Positions 46,744 through 58,447 of a DNA stretch of 64,000 nucleotides are shown here, one piece after another. Location: positions 620,001 through 684,000 of the forward strand of contig OY978098.1 in the NCBI GenBank assembly GCA_963854735.1, in the 5' to 3' direction. The DNA is from Marvania coccoides. Taxonomy: Eukaryota > Chlorophyta > Trebouxiophyceae > Chlorellales > Chlorellaceae. The stretch's first letter is position 1. Each line of letters begins with the position of its first letter. Position numbers and translations under genes: made by a program. The notes beneath the pieces were generated by a model. That model did not search any database. It had not been told where the DNA came from and was given only the letters and a program-made list of their open reading frames with translations.

Positions 46744-47522
46744 CTAAATCTCTGCAAGCTTTCTGATTCCGTCTTTGTCTATCACCTTGATCACATACTT
46801 TGGCGGCGCCACTACCAGGCGCGACTTGACCTCATCAATCCCTGCAGCCGCAACAAGCAATTAATTAAAAATCATTTCCTCCGTTAAATCCCCACCCCAA
46901 TTCGCCGCCGCTGTCTTCTCTTCTTCTCACCCCCCCCCCCCCCAGAACTCACCCTTCTTCATCAGCTCCAGCGCCTCTGCCTCGGTGATGTCTGGCCTCC
47001 ACAGCTTGTCGAACAACGACAGCACAAAGTAGCTGCCGTAGCCAGTGCCGCAGATGTTCATGTGGTGCAGGGTGGCCAGGTAGTCACACCAGTACAGCGC
47101 AGGACCGGTGTCGGCGTCAAATCCAGCCAGCAGCAGGTTGGTGTGGTAAGGAGACTTCCGGAGAGCGGTGGCCAGCTCGCCGCGGGTGAAGTTGGCCACC
47201 GCCTTGGTGGAGAGGCTGACGTCGTTGCGCAGGGCGTAGAGGCGCACGTTGCCGATGACGAACTCGGAGAAGTTGACGCGGTCGCCGGCCTCGCCGGAGA
47301 GGGCAAAAAGCTTGTGGTCGTCAATGGGCACCAGCTTGTCTTCGTCCAGTTTCATGGTCACGATGCTCTGCACCGCGGTGGTGTCGCTGCACACAAGCAC
47401 AAAGTCCTTTCCCCGTATGCCTGCGAAGGGAAGGGGCAGCGGGTGAGCGTGATCAAGGGTGCAAACAGATGTGATCGAAAGCGGGGAAGGCCGGGCTTGC
47501 CTGCTAAGAAATCCATGCTCAT
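46744..47522 (-). CDS. 20S proteasome subunit beta type-4 (PSMB2/PBD)
   Basis: Exons 47522-47501, 47420-46953, 46841-46744; 195 aa. A non-catalytic beta subunit of the 20S core. It starts MSMDFLAGIRGKDFVLVCSD; the beta4 class lacks the N-terminal catalytic Thr. Other motifs: HKLFALSGEAGDRVNFSEF, YHTNLLLAGFDADTGPALYW, YGSYFVLSLFDKLWRPDI, and the end YVIKVIDKDGIRKL. The first exon has only 22 bp and its intron begins with GC (TTAGCAG|GCAAGC); no GT donor fits. A 15-C run (about 46931-46943) lies in the second intron next to the splice site. Length fits the family (about 200 aa). Confidence 0.95.
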
Positions 47523-47937
47523 CGCGTGTTATTTATCGGCCAATCAAATGGCTAGCTTTAGAATTCGGTGAGCAAAGGGAAGACTTTTGAAGGTTTTTCC
47601 CCCTTCAATGTTGCTGTTTTATTTGAGAGCGAAAATCCTTTGCTGAGCAGGGGTGCCTGTATGTAAACAGCTACGCAAGAATAATATTACTGCGGAAGAG
47701 CCCCGAAACTTCTGTTTTCACCACAATTTCTTTTTCACTTCGATTTTCACCTGCTTTTTGCCATGCCTGCTCATCTGGCCATTTTATTAAAAATGCGATT
47801 ACAACCCGTTCTGCCCGGGCGTATGCCACGAGGCTTTTAAAATCTCTCACAAACAGCACATGAAATAAAATATTCACCACTAAAAAATATCGAGCTTTGC
47901 ACGCCCATTCCTTCTCTAACTCCCCGCATTCAAACAT
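47523..47937. other. Divergent intergenic region beta4 / R3H-associated gene
   Basis: 415 bp between start codons pointing apart; presumably both promoters. No distinct element seen. Confidence 0.5.
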
Positions 47938-49109
47938 ATGGCAACAATGACCGACGCGACCGCCCAACGTGTCTCCAAGAAGACCACAGGCATGCCTTTT
48001 ATCATGCCTGACGGCCGCCCTTTGGCAGCGTTCCTCACCGAGAGCAATCTCATCAAAAACGCGCCCAGGCACAAGCGCGGCCAGAAGAAATCCGAGCCAA
48101 AGGCAGGCTGGTCGTCTTCCATCCCTGCTGCCTGGTCTGCCCCTTCTTCTTCTTCCGCCAATGACCCTCTCACCGACGCTGAACGCGCTGAGCTGGCGGC
48201 CCTGGCGCGCGTCGGGCAGCGTCGACAGCGCCGGTGGCTCAACGACAAGCTGCTGCGTGACATGGGGCCCGTATTGACAGCCGCAGACATGGTAGGGCAA
48301 AGCGGCATTTATTTATTGTACAACGCCTTTCAAATTTTCTATTCCTAATCCTATTACACACAAATTGTGTGCAGGAATCGCTGTTCAAACCGGTCCCTTT
48401 TGGTGACACCGGCCACGTCTCAGCCTTCACGCTGGCCGCCGCCCCGGAGCACGCCCCTCTGTTTGATCTCTTCCGCAGCGTCGATGCAGACAAGCAGGAC
48501 CGTGTGCTGGACAAGTGGGCTGCGTACGTGGCCGAGCTACGCAAAGCTGCAGCCGCAGGGCCGGGAGGAGAAGAGGAGCTCACAGAGGCTCAGCTCGAAA
48601 AGACTGCTGGACTGGCTGCTTCTGCCGCCGCGCTGCGGGGGTGGGCGGGGGTTGACCCTGTCGCGCGCAGGGCGCTGAAACGCGCGCCCAGAGGGTGCGT
48701 GGAAGAGCTAGAGGGCCGGGTTTTGGAGGCGGCAGAGGTGGAGGATTGTCATGAAATTTTGTTGGATGTGGAGAGCTCCTACGAGCGGCTGCTGGCGCAC
48801 GGGCTGGCCAAGTTTCACGGGCTGCTGTCGGCCTCCCGGAACACGTCTGGAGGGCGCCGGGAGGTGGCGGTAAAGCGGCCCAAGCAGCGGACAATAGCGG
48901 CGGCAGCGGCGGGGGAACTCAACGACACTGTGCCTGCTCCTGCTGGTGCTAGGATTTTGTGCGTGGACGTACTGTGGCTGCTGGAAGAGAGGGTCGACGG
49001 TGGGCTGTCGGCGCGCGCCCTGCATGATGCGTTTGATAAGCATGAAACGCCGAGGAGTGTTGAGGTCGGCGCTGCCCCTGCTGTGGCTGGCGGTGCCTTT
49101 ATCGACTGA
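47938..49109 (+). CDS. R3H-associated domain protein (R3HDM4-like)
   Basis: Exons 47938-48291 and 48375-49109; 362 aa. The N-terminal third has RVGQRRQRRWLNDKLLRDMG, then LFKPVPFG after the intron, the pattern of the R3H-associated N-terminal domain. The middle has a region suggestive of an R3H domain (EILLDVESSYERLLAHGLAK, FHGLLSAS), though the R-x3-H pair itself is not clear. The C-terminus ends in Ala/Gly-rich sequence. R3H domains bind single-stranded nucleic acid; function of this protein is unknown. Two Met codons (1 and 4) could start. No targeting signal. Confidence 0.65.
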
Positions 49110-49809
49110 CTTGACTTCTTTTTATGTTACTAACTACCTTCTTTACCATTCCAGGGCATTTTTCGTGTTATTTCTTTTTCAGAACCATTGGACTGCATCA
49201 CTTTTCATTTTTTTATTTTGTATCATAGCTTTTTGTTGTTGTTGTAATAGGCAGTTTTTTCTTCTTCTGTCTTTCTTCACGCGAACCCTGTCACCATAAT
49301 GTGTGAGTGCGCAGAGCTTCATGCAACACCTTTGCATGACTTACGTGGCGTTCTCTTCCACCCTCCCAGGAGTTTTAAATTGCTGATGTTATTGCAGACT
49401 GCCGGATACCATGCAGGCACCCCCCCCCCCCCCCCCCCCCCCCTCTCTTTCTTCTTATTTTAGAACTGAACAGTCTCCGGAGCTCCCGCTGACATTATTT
49501 TGCTTTCAGAGAAGAAGGGCAGCTGAGGGACTGTCCTTCTTCTCCTTTTCCTTTTCCTTTTCTCTTCTCCTGGGAGAGAGTAGCTCCTGCTCTGCCTAGG
49601 CCTGCTGCTGGCGCCAAGACTTCAAGACGAAAATTCTCTCGAGCTGCTACTTTATTTTATGTTTAAAAGCTTATAATTTAAATATCGGCAATCCCGATCC
49701 ATGTTCTTGCGCATAGCGTGAATACTCGCCCAAAAAAATATCGATGATTAATTGATTTTACGCAATTCCACTCGGAGCGCCGCAAAATCCAACTCAACAG
49801 TGCGCCGCA
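49110..49809. other. Intergenic with long poly-C and pyrimidine tracts
   Basis: Contains an uninterrupted run of over 20 C at about 49418-49442, followed by CT-rich sequence to about 49450, and another pyrimidine tract (cttctccttttccttttcc...) at 49531-49570. No gene. The 3' UTR of the R3H-associated gene and the BUD13 promoter lie here. Confidence 0.6.
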
Positions 49810-51582
49810 ATGTCAGGTGGATTTTCTGGGCTGAGCTCCCTGCGGGCCAAGGAGCAAAAGGACGCAGGCCCTCAGCCACCGTCGGACAGAGCCAAGCAGC
49901 TCGCCAGCTACCTGGCGCAGCAGTACGGAGCCGGGCCCGCTGCCGACAAGGCCAAGAAGAAGAAGAAGAAGGTGAAGAGGCAGGAGGGCGCTGCTGTGGG
50001 CGCTGTGCGCGTGGTCGACGTTGATGTTTCTGGATTTGTCGACCCCTATGCCGCCGAGGAAGAAAAACAGCAAAAACGCGACAAAGAGGAGGAAATTGAC
50101 GAAGGTGGGGAGCTATGAAACCGCACTTGTTGATACACCCTTTCAAAAACTCGCTTGATTTGGTAAACAACTCTTGAACCTTTGGTTCCCGTGGGTAATA
50201 TAATAATAAGTAATAACTGACTGAATATTTTTGCTTCTTTTTCTTTCTTTTCCAAATTTGCAGACCAGCCGGTGATAGCCAACGCCGAGGAGGCCGAGTG
50301 GCTGCGGCAGCAGGTGCAGTACGAGCGGGAGCTGAAGGAGAGCGGAGGCGGCGGAGCTTGGGCTGAAGTGGAAGAAGAAATAAACGGAGGAGCAGCAGCA
50401 GCGGCAGCTGGAAGGTTTGCAGGCAGGCATGACAGCTCAGAAGATGCTTCCCCGCCCCGCAGACGGCCTAGAAACGACAGTCCAGACGCATCTCCGCTGA
50501 GAAGAGGCAGGGCCGTTCGCGCCGGCAGCAGCAGCCCTGACGCGTCCCCACCCCGCAGGAGGGCGCGGCACGACAGCCCCAAAGACTCCTCTCCTCTTCG
50601 CAGAAGGGCGCGGCACGACAGCCCAGAGTTCTCTCCGCCAAGGCGGGCTAGGCACGACAGCCCCAAAGACTCCTCTCCGCCCAGAAGAATGCGGCATGAC
50701 AGCCCAGGGGACGCATCGCCCCCCAGAAGAGGGGCGCAGCAGGCTCCTTGCGGCAGCAGTTCCGGTGGCAGCGATGCCTCTCCCCCTCGACGAAGCAGGG
50801 CGCAGCAGCGGGGCGACAGCCCTGGAGGCGGCAGCGACGCGTCTCCCCCTCGCCGCTCTGCCACTGCTGCTGCAGGCGGCGCTGACGATAAAAAGAAAGC
50901 GCTGATGTCCGATGGCGCGGTTGCAGGGATGGTGTCAGGGCGCGAAGTGATGGCAGAAATGGCGCGAAAGCGGGAAGCGGAAGCGCAGCGGTTCGCCGCG
51001 CTGGGGGCAGAGGTCACAGGGCGAGGGGCTGCTACGGTGTACCGTAGCAAAGACGGCCAAAAGCTGACGCAGGCGGAATATTTGGAGGCGAAAAAAGCGG
51101 AGCGGGCTGCGGGAAAAGCGCAGTACGATGACGAGTCGCAGCTGGAGTGGGGCGGGGGGCTGCAGCAGCGGCGGGAGCGGGAGGAGCTGCAGCAAAGAAT
51201 GGCTGAGGAGGCGGCGCTGCCGTTTGCTCGAGGACATGATGACCGGCTGGACGCTGAGCAGCGGGAGCGCATGCGGTGGGGGGACCCCATGGCACACCTG
51301 GTGAAGAAAAAAGCGCCGGTGTTTGACGCTCCGGCGGCGCTGGCAGGGGCAAACCTTGATGCGATGAAAAAGAGCGGCTTTGTGATTCCCCTGGAGGTTC
51401 CGCAGCACAGCTGGCTGCGGCGTGGGGTGGGGCAGCCGTTGAACCGGTACAGCATCAAGCCTGGGCGGCACTGGGATGGTGTGGATAGGTCTAATGGGTT
51501 CGAGCGGGACATGGTGAAGCGGCAGACGGAGTTGTTGAGGAGAGAGCAGCAGGCGCGCAGGGACAACCAGGGGGATATGTAA
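49810..51582 (+). CDS. BUD13: BUD13 homolog, RES complex splicing factor
   Basis: Exons 49810-50104 and 50264-51582; 537 aa. BUD13 is a subunit of the RES (retention and splicing) complex with Pml1 and Snu17, part of the B spliceosome. Seen: a Lys-rich N-terminus (KKKKKKVKR), VDPYAAEEE, then QPVIANAEEAEWL. A central array of about ten RHDSPxxSPPRR-type repeats (50451-50860) follows, like the RS/DASPPRR repeats of animal BUD13. The conserved C-terminus has ATVYRSKDGQKLTQAEYLEA, DPMAHLVKKKAP, VEVPQHSWLRRGV-type WLRRGVGQPLNRYSIKPGRH and WDGVDRSNGFE. It is unusually repeat-rich but otherwise complete. Confidence 0.95.
50451..50860 (+). repeat. Coding tandem repeat (S/D-SPPRR units) in BUD13
   Basis: Imperfect 39-60 bp units, each coding about DSPKDSSPPRRRARH. 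They share 'gcggcacgacagcccc' and 'tccgcc' cores. Copies differ by substitutions and short length changes, as expected for a repeat under protein-level selection. Confidence 0.8.
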
Positions 51583-51932
51583 TGAATCCGTCGTGTAAGA
51601 GAGAGGCAGCTGTAAAATGTAGCTAGCAGTAGCAGTGTTGGCTCTTCGAGAGAGGCATGCAAGCATCATACATATGAGTGCAGCTTGTGCATGCAAAATG
51701 CAAGTGAAAATCCTTGAAATAATGTTTTGCAAATTATAATATATAAACCCTAATAATTGTACCATCCCAGAGAGCACGCTGCAGGAGCGCTGGCTCTGTG
51801 AAATAAACCAAGATTTTAAATTAATCGAGGTTTTTCGAACTTCGTGAAAAAGCTTCTTATTCCCTGGTCTCCCAAAGATACCTAACACGCTGGTTCATCT
51901 CGGCAGCCCCCAGAACCGCAGCGTGACGAGCC
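51583..51932. other. Intergenic BUD13 / GCN2
   Basis: 350 bp with 'tgtaa' close after the BUD13 stop (51593), a possible polyadenylation element of green algae. The GCN2 upstream region follows. No gene. Confidence 0.45.
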
Positions 51933-54900
51933 ATGAAGAAGAAAAACAAAAAATCAAAGAAAAAGCAGGCGGTGGAGGACGACGACCGCGAGGCAGAGAT
52001 TTTCGACGAGCTGCTGGCGCTGTCGGCCATTTTCGGGGATGAGCTAGTGCAGGAGGACAAGGAGGCCTTCTCCCTGCGCGTCGTGCCCCACCCCGGAGAA
52101 GCGGAGACCAACTACGTGTCGGCAAAACTAGATATTAGGTAATTAGGTAATTTTGCTTTTTTAGTATACTTTCGTGGACACTCTATGCAGGGAAAATTCA
52201 TTTTGTTGTTCCTCTGTTCTTCTGCTCGCACGCTCATTATTTTTAACTTTACCCCTTTACAATTTAAGCACAGGTACCCTCGGCGTTACCCCAACGAAGA
52301 GCTGCAGCTGCGAGTGACTGCCGACGAGGGGCTGGATGGATCGGACGCCAAGGCCATCGCAAAGGCGCTGCACCAGGCTGCAGCTGGCTTTGCTGATTCG
52401 GGCGAGGTGTGCTGCTTTCAGATCATCCAGCTGTGCCAGGAGCTGCTGCAGCAGCGCAACTTCCCGGCGCCAGAGCCCAGCGACGAGGACCCCCCCCCGC
52501 CAGAGTCGCTGTGGGAGCAGATGCAGCTGCGGCGGGCTGAAAAGGAGGCGGCGACAGCCACCGCTCAATTTGAATCTTTTCACATGGCAGACAGCGATCT
52601 GTTTGGCGACTCCGCCATCCCCTGGCAGGGCGCAACCGCAGCAGCGGGGGGTGGGGCCACCCCGGGGGTGCCTCGCCCGCGGTCGAGCGCAGCAGACGCT
52701 CACCCGGCAGCCGCCGCACCGAGGCCGCACAGCGCGACGGAGGAAGAAAGAGGGGAGAGAACTGGCGGCGGCGGCGGCGGCGGCGGTGTTACAATGGAGC
52801 GAATACCTGGGGCTGTGGCAGCTAAAAGAGAGCTACCTTCTGGCTTCTCGGCGGATCCTTCAGAAGTTTCTTCTGGCGGGGGCAGTTTCTCGCAGTCTGT
52901 GGTGCGTTCAATTGGCGCCCTGGGCAAAGCCGTGCTGCCCAAAGCGCTGCGGCGGTACCTGGAGCCCGGCTCCGGCGGCAGCCCAACCACCAGCGGCCTG
53001 CAGGGTGGCAGCAGCGGCGGCGGTGACGGCAGCAGCCCAAATCTGGAGCAAATGCAGCAGCGGGCGGGGCAACGCCGCGGCATGGGATTTGTGCAGGGTC
53101 AGGGTCACTCCTCCGGGCAGCAGCTATTGTCTGGTAGCGGAGGGCGGCTGGCAGCTCTGGCCTCGCTAAGAGTGGTCTCACCCACAGCTGCCGGCGTTGC
53201 TGCCGCCGCCCCGCAGCCCTCCCGCTTCCTCTCCGACTTCAGCGAGGTCAAGCAGCTGGGGAGGGGGGCCTACGGCGTGGTGGTGCTGGCTGTGAACCGC
53301 TTCGATGGGCGGCCGTACGCCATTAAACGAGTCACGCTGAGCCAGCACTCGCCTTCCGCTTCCGCCCGCATTATGCGGGAGGTGGCCACGCTGTCGCGGC
53401 TGCAGCATCCCAACGTGGTGCGCTACTTCCAGGCGTGGGTGGAGTCGATGCCTGCGGGTGGAAAGATCGGAGATGAGGAAGAAAGCGGCAGCGGCGGGGA
53501 AGAAACCGACAGCGAGCTAGATGCATGGGGGAATGGCGGGTCAGACTCAGGCTCTGGGGAGTACGAGTCGTCATCGACGACTTCATCGTCTTCAGGCGAT
53601 GAAGGCAGCGACAGCGCAGCATTGAGAGGAAAGGCGCAACAGCAGGTGGAGGACAGCAGCGACGGTGGCAGTGTTTCGTTCTCTCAGGGGCCGTTGAGAA
53701 ACGCCAATGAGGCGGTGGTGGCAGCAAAACAGCTCATGCAAGCCTCTTCTCCTCCCTCCACTTCTACTTACTCGGAAGATGGGGGGGAGGAGTCCAGTTT
53801 CACGTTCGACCGCACCCGCCCTCCAGCGCGCTCCACCAGCGCAGCCACAGCCTCGGATGAGCCGTCCCACCACGGACGAGGCAGCGGCGGCAGCAAACCC
53901 CCGCGACCGCCGGCGGTGCGGCAGAAGCGGGTGCTGTTCATTCAGATGGAGTACTGCCGCAGCACGCTGCGGGACTTGCTGGATGCAGGTAAAAGAAAGA
54001 TATAAGAACGAGAGTTATTTCTCGATAGTTCTACGTATTCTTATCTTCGTTACTTAACCCTCTTTGCAGGTCCGCTAGAGGAGGCGGCGCGGTGGAAGGT
54101 GCTGCGGCAGCTCCTGAGCGGGCTGGCCCACATCCACGCCCAAGGCATCATTCATCGAGACTTAAAGCCGGCCAATCTATTCATGGACGACAGAGGCGAC
54201 ATCAAGCTGGGTGACTTCGGCCTCGCCAAGTTCACCGGCGTGCTGCCCCAGGGGATGGACGATGACGTGTCTGCGGCCGCTCCTGGCGCCGCCGTGGGCC
54301 TGGGGATGCCTCCTGGGACGGGCGCTGCGGTAGATGAGTCTGAGGGCACTGGGGTGTGCGGCACCCACTTCTACATCAGTCCTGAGATCGCCAAGGGGTC
54401 GACGACGTACGACGAGCGCGTGGACGTCTACAGGCAAGTATTTTTTCGTATGTTTTTACCGTTAATTTACTCTGCACGAAGCTGCTTCACGAGCTCCTTT
54501 TTGTTTCCTCCAGTTTTTAATTCACAAAGTCTTTGGTGTTTTAGCGAGCTCATACTGCATGCACTACTAACCGATTTATCTAAACATATTGATTTAAGCT
54601 TTCTTCCCTGTTTGTTATTCCTTCTTTCTTCTCCAGCGTCGGCATCATCGCCTTTGAGGTGTGGCACCCCTTTGCCACCGCCATGGAGCGCGTCACCCTC
54701 CTCAGGAACCTGCGCGAGCGAGGCACGCTTCCCCCCGCCTTGGAGGCAGCCCACCCCGCAGCCACCGCCCTCATTCGCACCCTGCTGGCCCCCAATCCTC
54801 AGGACCGACCAACCGCCAGAGAAGCCCTCCGCTCGGAGCTCATTCCTCCCACTGTGGGGGACGAACAGCTCACAGACCTGCTGCGCTCCCTGCCGGACAA

Positions 54901-56938
54901 CCCTGCTGCCATGGATCGCATCTTGGGCGCGCTTTTCACGCCTCAGCAGCGCCTGGAAGACTCTGCGGCAGCGCCAGAGGTGCCGGCGCCCCCCGCGGGC
55001 TCCCCCGCCGCTGGGCCGCAGCACCACGAGGCACGGGAGCGCGTGCTGGCGGCGCTGAGGTCTGGGTTTGGGCGGCATGGCGCTGTGCCGATGACCAGCG
55101 CTGCTGTGGGGCCATCTTTACCTGACGATCCTGCCTCTGCAGGCGAGCGCTGTTTCTACTTTTTTTTGTCCTACTTTTACTATTGTTTTGGTATACTCTA
55201 ACACATTCCATGCTTGCAAACCCATATTTCGCCCTGCACTCTAATTATGCCGACTTTGACTGTATGCGTTGCGTTTCCTTTTGATTTTTTTCGTTGCAGA
55301 AAAAGTGCTGTCGCGGGGTGGAGACCGGCTCACCCTGCGCCACGAGCTGCGCACCCCCTTTGCCGCCTGGGTGACGGCGCAGGTAGCCAGTGGCGCGGGC
55401 TCAGCCCTCCTCGACGGATATCGCCGCTACGAAATCGCTGAGGTTTTCCGAACGACGCCGGCAGCGGTGGGGGGTCCCCCGCGCGCCTACCTGCAAGCCG
55501 ACCTTGACCTCGTCACGCCTGCCCTAGGTGCAGCGGGCACCAGGGAGCCACCTGTGGCCGAAGCGGAGGTCATATGCGCGGTAGTTGACGTTTTGGCAGA
55601 AATCCCGGAATGCGCTGCTCGGTGGGAGGTGCGGGTGGGCCACCGGGCGCTGTTTGAGGCTGCTCTAGCCTACGCAGGCGTCCCCAAAGAGACGCGCGCC
55701 CCCGCGCTGCAGCTGCTGCGCCCCGTGGCCAACGCCACGCCGCTGCACCCCGCAGCCAGGCATGCGCGCTGGCCTGCTGCGCGTGATATGCTGGAAGGGC
55801 TGGGCTTGCGTCCAGAAACCGTTGCTCGGCTGAAACAGATGCTACTGCAGGCTGCGGGGGAGGCCCCCATGGCAATCCACCGCCTCAAGCAGCTGCTGCT
55901 GCCGGCGGCGGCAGCCGCGGAGCGCGACTCCCCGTCGCCCGCGTGGCTGGCCACCATTCAGGCGGCGCTGCCGCTGCTGGCGGCGTGGGGCATCCCTGCC
56001 GCCCGCACCGTCGTTGACCCCCTCCTCCCTCCGCAAGCCGACACCTTCGTGGGGTTGACCTTTGAGGTCCACCTGGTGCACGACGTGTCAGGTACGTCAG
56101 CGGTAGCTGCCGTGGGGGGGCGGTACGACGGGCTGCTGCGCGCAGCATGGGCACAGCAGGCTGCCGCAGCGGGGCTGGTGGGGCCGCCCCCTGCCGCCCC
56201 GTTGGGCGGCGTGGGGGCCACAGTGAGCGTGGAGCGGCTGGTGGCAGCTGCCGCTTCCACCAGCACGAGAATCGACGCTGCTGTCGGCACAGCGGAGCTG
56301 AGCCGGCTGTCAGGCGCTGACGTGCTGGTGTGCTCGCGAGGCAGCGGAGGTGGGAAAGCGGGCGGGCGGCCCGCTGGTGGCCGCGGCAGCGGCAGGGTGA
56401 CTGAGCGGATGAGTGGGCGCCTGATGGAGCGCGTGAGGATTCTGCGGCTGCTGTGGGACGCGGGGGTGAGAGCGGAGACGCTGCCCTCTGCTGCCCCCAG
56501 CTTGACCGACCAGTTTGCGTATGCCAACACGCGAGGCATCCCTTGGTTGGTGATCGTCAATGCCGATGAAGTAGCATGTAAGTGACTTTTTTACCGTACG
56601 AAATGCATTTTTGGGGCTTGACGCTATTGCTGCACTCTGTATCTTGTTCTTGCTTCTATGACGCAGAATCTCGAGGGAAAATCATGCAAATCAAAATCAA
56701 AATTCTTCCCTTTGTAACTTTTTGTGCAGCAACCGACACCGTCAAGCTGAAGCACCTGCACAGCAAGCTGGAAGAGGACGTTCCCGTGGCGGACCTGGCG
56801 CGGTACATGGCGTCCCAGCTGCAGAAAATGCAGCACTCGGTCTTTGTGGGGGCCGGAGGCCGGCCGCCAGCTGAAGGGGATGCTGAGGCAGAGACGGAGT
56901 GGAAAGACAAGGAAAGGAGGAGAAGAGACAAGCGGTGA
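51933..56938 (+). CDS. GCN2: GCN2 eIF2-alpha kinase
   Basis: Exons 51933-52138, 52274-53988, 54070-54433, 54637-55142, 55300-56577, 56730-56938; 1425 aa. It phosphorylates eIF2-alpha when uncharged tRNA accumulates. Domains in order: RWD (about 20-130, with YPRRYPNEELQL), a long Gly/Ser linker, kinase from LGRGAYGVVVLAV (near 395), and a kinase insert of about 170 acidic/Ser-rich residues. Then HRDLKPANLFMD (near 665), GDFGLAKF and the substrate-type GTHFYISPEI, and SVGIIAFEVWHPF. A HisRS-like domain follows (about 930-1350, LTLRHELRTPFAAWV; RYDGLLRAAW), and a short dimerisation tail ending RRDKR. I see no pseudokinase domain between RWD and kinase. Introns 3 and 4 have GC donors (ACAG|GCAAGT and GCAG|GCGAGC). 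The RWD binds GCN1. Confidence 0.96.
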
Positions 56939-57076
56939 TGTGCTGCGAGTGCTCGTGCTCGTGCTGCTATGTGTTCAATCAGTTAGTAGTTACACAACGT
57001 AGTTTTATTATATTATATATTTCAACGCCATTTCATTGAAGGAATCAAATCAATTCAACATCATTATAAAACCAAT

Positions 57077-57478
57077 TCATGCCTCCTCCTTGTAATCAGC
57101 CAGCGCGGGGTGACTCTCCCAGTCCGGATCACCTGCAGGAGGGCCACAGATACATACGTAGTGAGAAATATCTTTCTATGTCTCATTAATTTATTCGGCT
57201 GCCAGCTGGTAGCAATGCTCACCAGCTGCGATGAGGTCAATGTACTGTTGCATAGCCTCGTCCTTGCTCATCCCCTTGAGCTTCGCCCACGCGTCCCACT
57301 TGGCCCTGGCCTCAAACTGCACAGCCCAGGGTTGGGCGCACTGAACGTCCCCCTCGGTGGCCTGCTTGAAGAACGAATAGTACTGCAGTTTCTCATCGGT
57401 CGAGCTGTTTGCCTTGGGAGGGCCATTCCTGATCAGCCACACGGCCTTTTTGAACCTCTTTTCGAGCAGCGTGGCCAT
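57077..57478 (-). CDS. Acyl-CoA-binding protein (ACBP)
   Basis: Exons 57478-57223 and 57132-57077; 103 aa. A cytosolic four-helix protein that binds long-chain acyl-CoA. Diagnostic motifs: YYSFFKQATEGDVQCAQP, KWDAWAKLKGMSKDEAMQQY, and the C-terminal DPDWESHPALADYKEEA. Residues Tyr and Lys of the YxxFKQAT and KWDAW blocks contact the ligand. Small ACBP class, typical length about 90; the N-terminus is slightly longer. No signal peptide. Confidence 0.95.
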
Positions 57479-58447
57479 TATTGTTCGCTCGATGATAATG
57501 AGATCCAAAAAAGATAAAAGGAGAAGGAGGGCTGGCAAGCTGTGCTCAAGGGTGGTAGAGCGCCTCTCAAATTTATATAAATTTGATTCTTACAGCCAGC
57601 AGAGCGTTGTGTGTCCCTGCCCTTTAGTCTTTCTTTCAGAATTCGTTACAGCCTGGTTTGGGCACCCTTTTTCCCATCATTTTGTTAATCGACATATACC
57701 TATGGTACGCGCTGTAGCTCAATCTGGAGCAGCACCCACGGGCCGCGATTTTGTTGAGCAGCGGTAAATACACCTCCACCGCTCTTGGTTCAAAGTTATT
57801 TATGTAGATAAACAAAAACATTTTTTTATTATTGCAAGGCAATATCAACCGAGATGCTTGCAATATTTCGAACTGAGAGGCGGCGAAACTCTCTCAGGAT
57901 GCCGCTTCCATTTCTGTCCCTATAGTATGCTGCATTGTGAATATCACAATACAGAAATGCAGGCTCGGACAACAGTAGAAACTCCAAATTTCGTTTGTAA
58001 GGCCGCAAGAAATGGTCAGCGATCCCCCAGCTGCCACCGCCACTTAGAAATTCGTGGCCAGCGCAAACGCTCATTCGGGGAATGGCGGACCTGCCCATCA
58101 AATTGAGCTGTCAGAAATGATTAATTTGGGTTTGAAGCATCAGGCGTGCACCAAAAATCCGACAAAAATTTCAAATCTAAAACATTTTTTTGATAGGAAG
58201 CTGCAGCGACGCGCATGGTGTCTGCCGCAGTGCACCGCATTTCCCCACTGCGTTTAGATATAATACGCGTTACTTTTCGTCCGACTGAAGTTATCTCTGG
58301 TCTGCTGCCAGCGTCTGACCACAGTTTCTTGGTTTCTTTTTATTTTTCTGTTTCAATTCCAAAAGGTGACTTTTTGACCTCGCAACGCGTTTGGGTTCAT
58401 AAATAAATATTTATTATTTGTTTGTTTCCTGTTACACATCTTTCATA
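57479..58447. other. Intergenic, about 970 bp, no gene seen
   Basis: Between the divergent ACBP and secreted-protein genes. A tRNA-like patch at 57703-57790 was examined and rejected. Several ORFs in 57858-58260 lack support. Otherwise AT-rich near the secreted gene. Confidence 0.45.

Noticed and set aside
49418..49442. Poly-C as a telomere or organelle junction
   Set aside because: Plain homopolymer without telomeric units, and flanking genes are ordinary nuclear genes.
50046..51888. Long - strand ORFs opposite BUD13
   Set aside because: Antisense to the SPPRR repeat region; Ser/Leu/Pro-rich with no family pattern.
57703..57790. tRNA-like sequence (A-box-like TAGCTCAATCTGG and GGTTCAAAG)
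   Set aside because: The B box mismatches GGTTCRANNCC, the 3' side does not pair with GCGCTGT as acceptor stem, and no anticodon arm fits.
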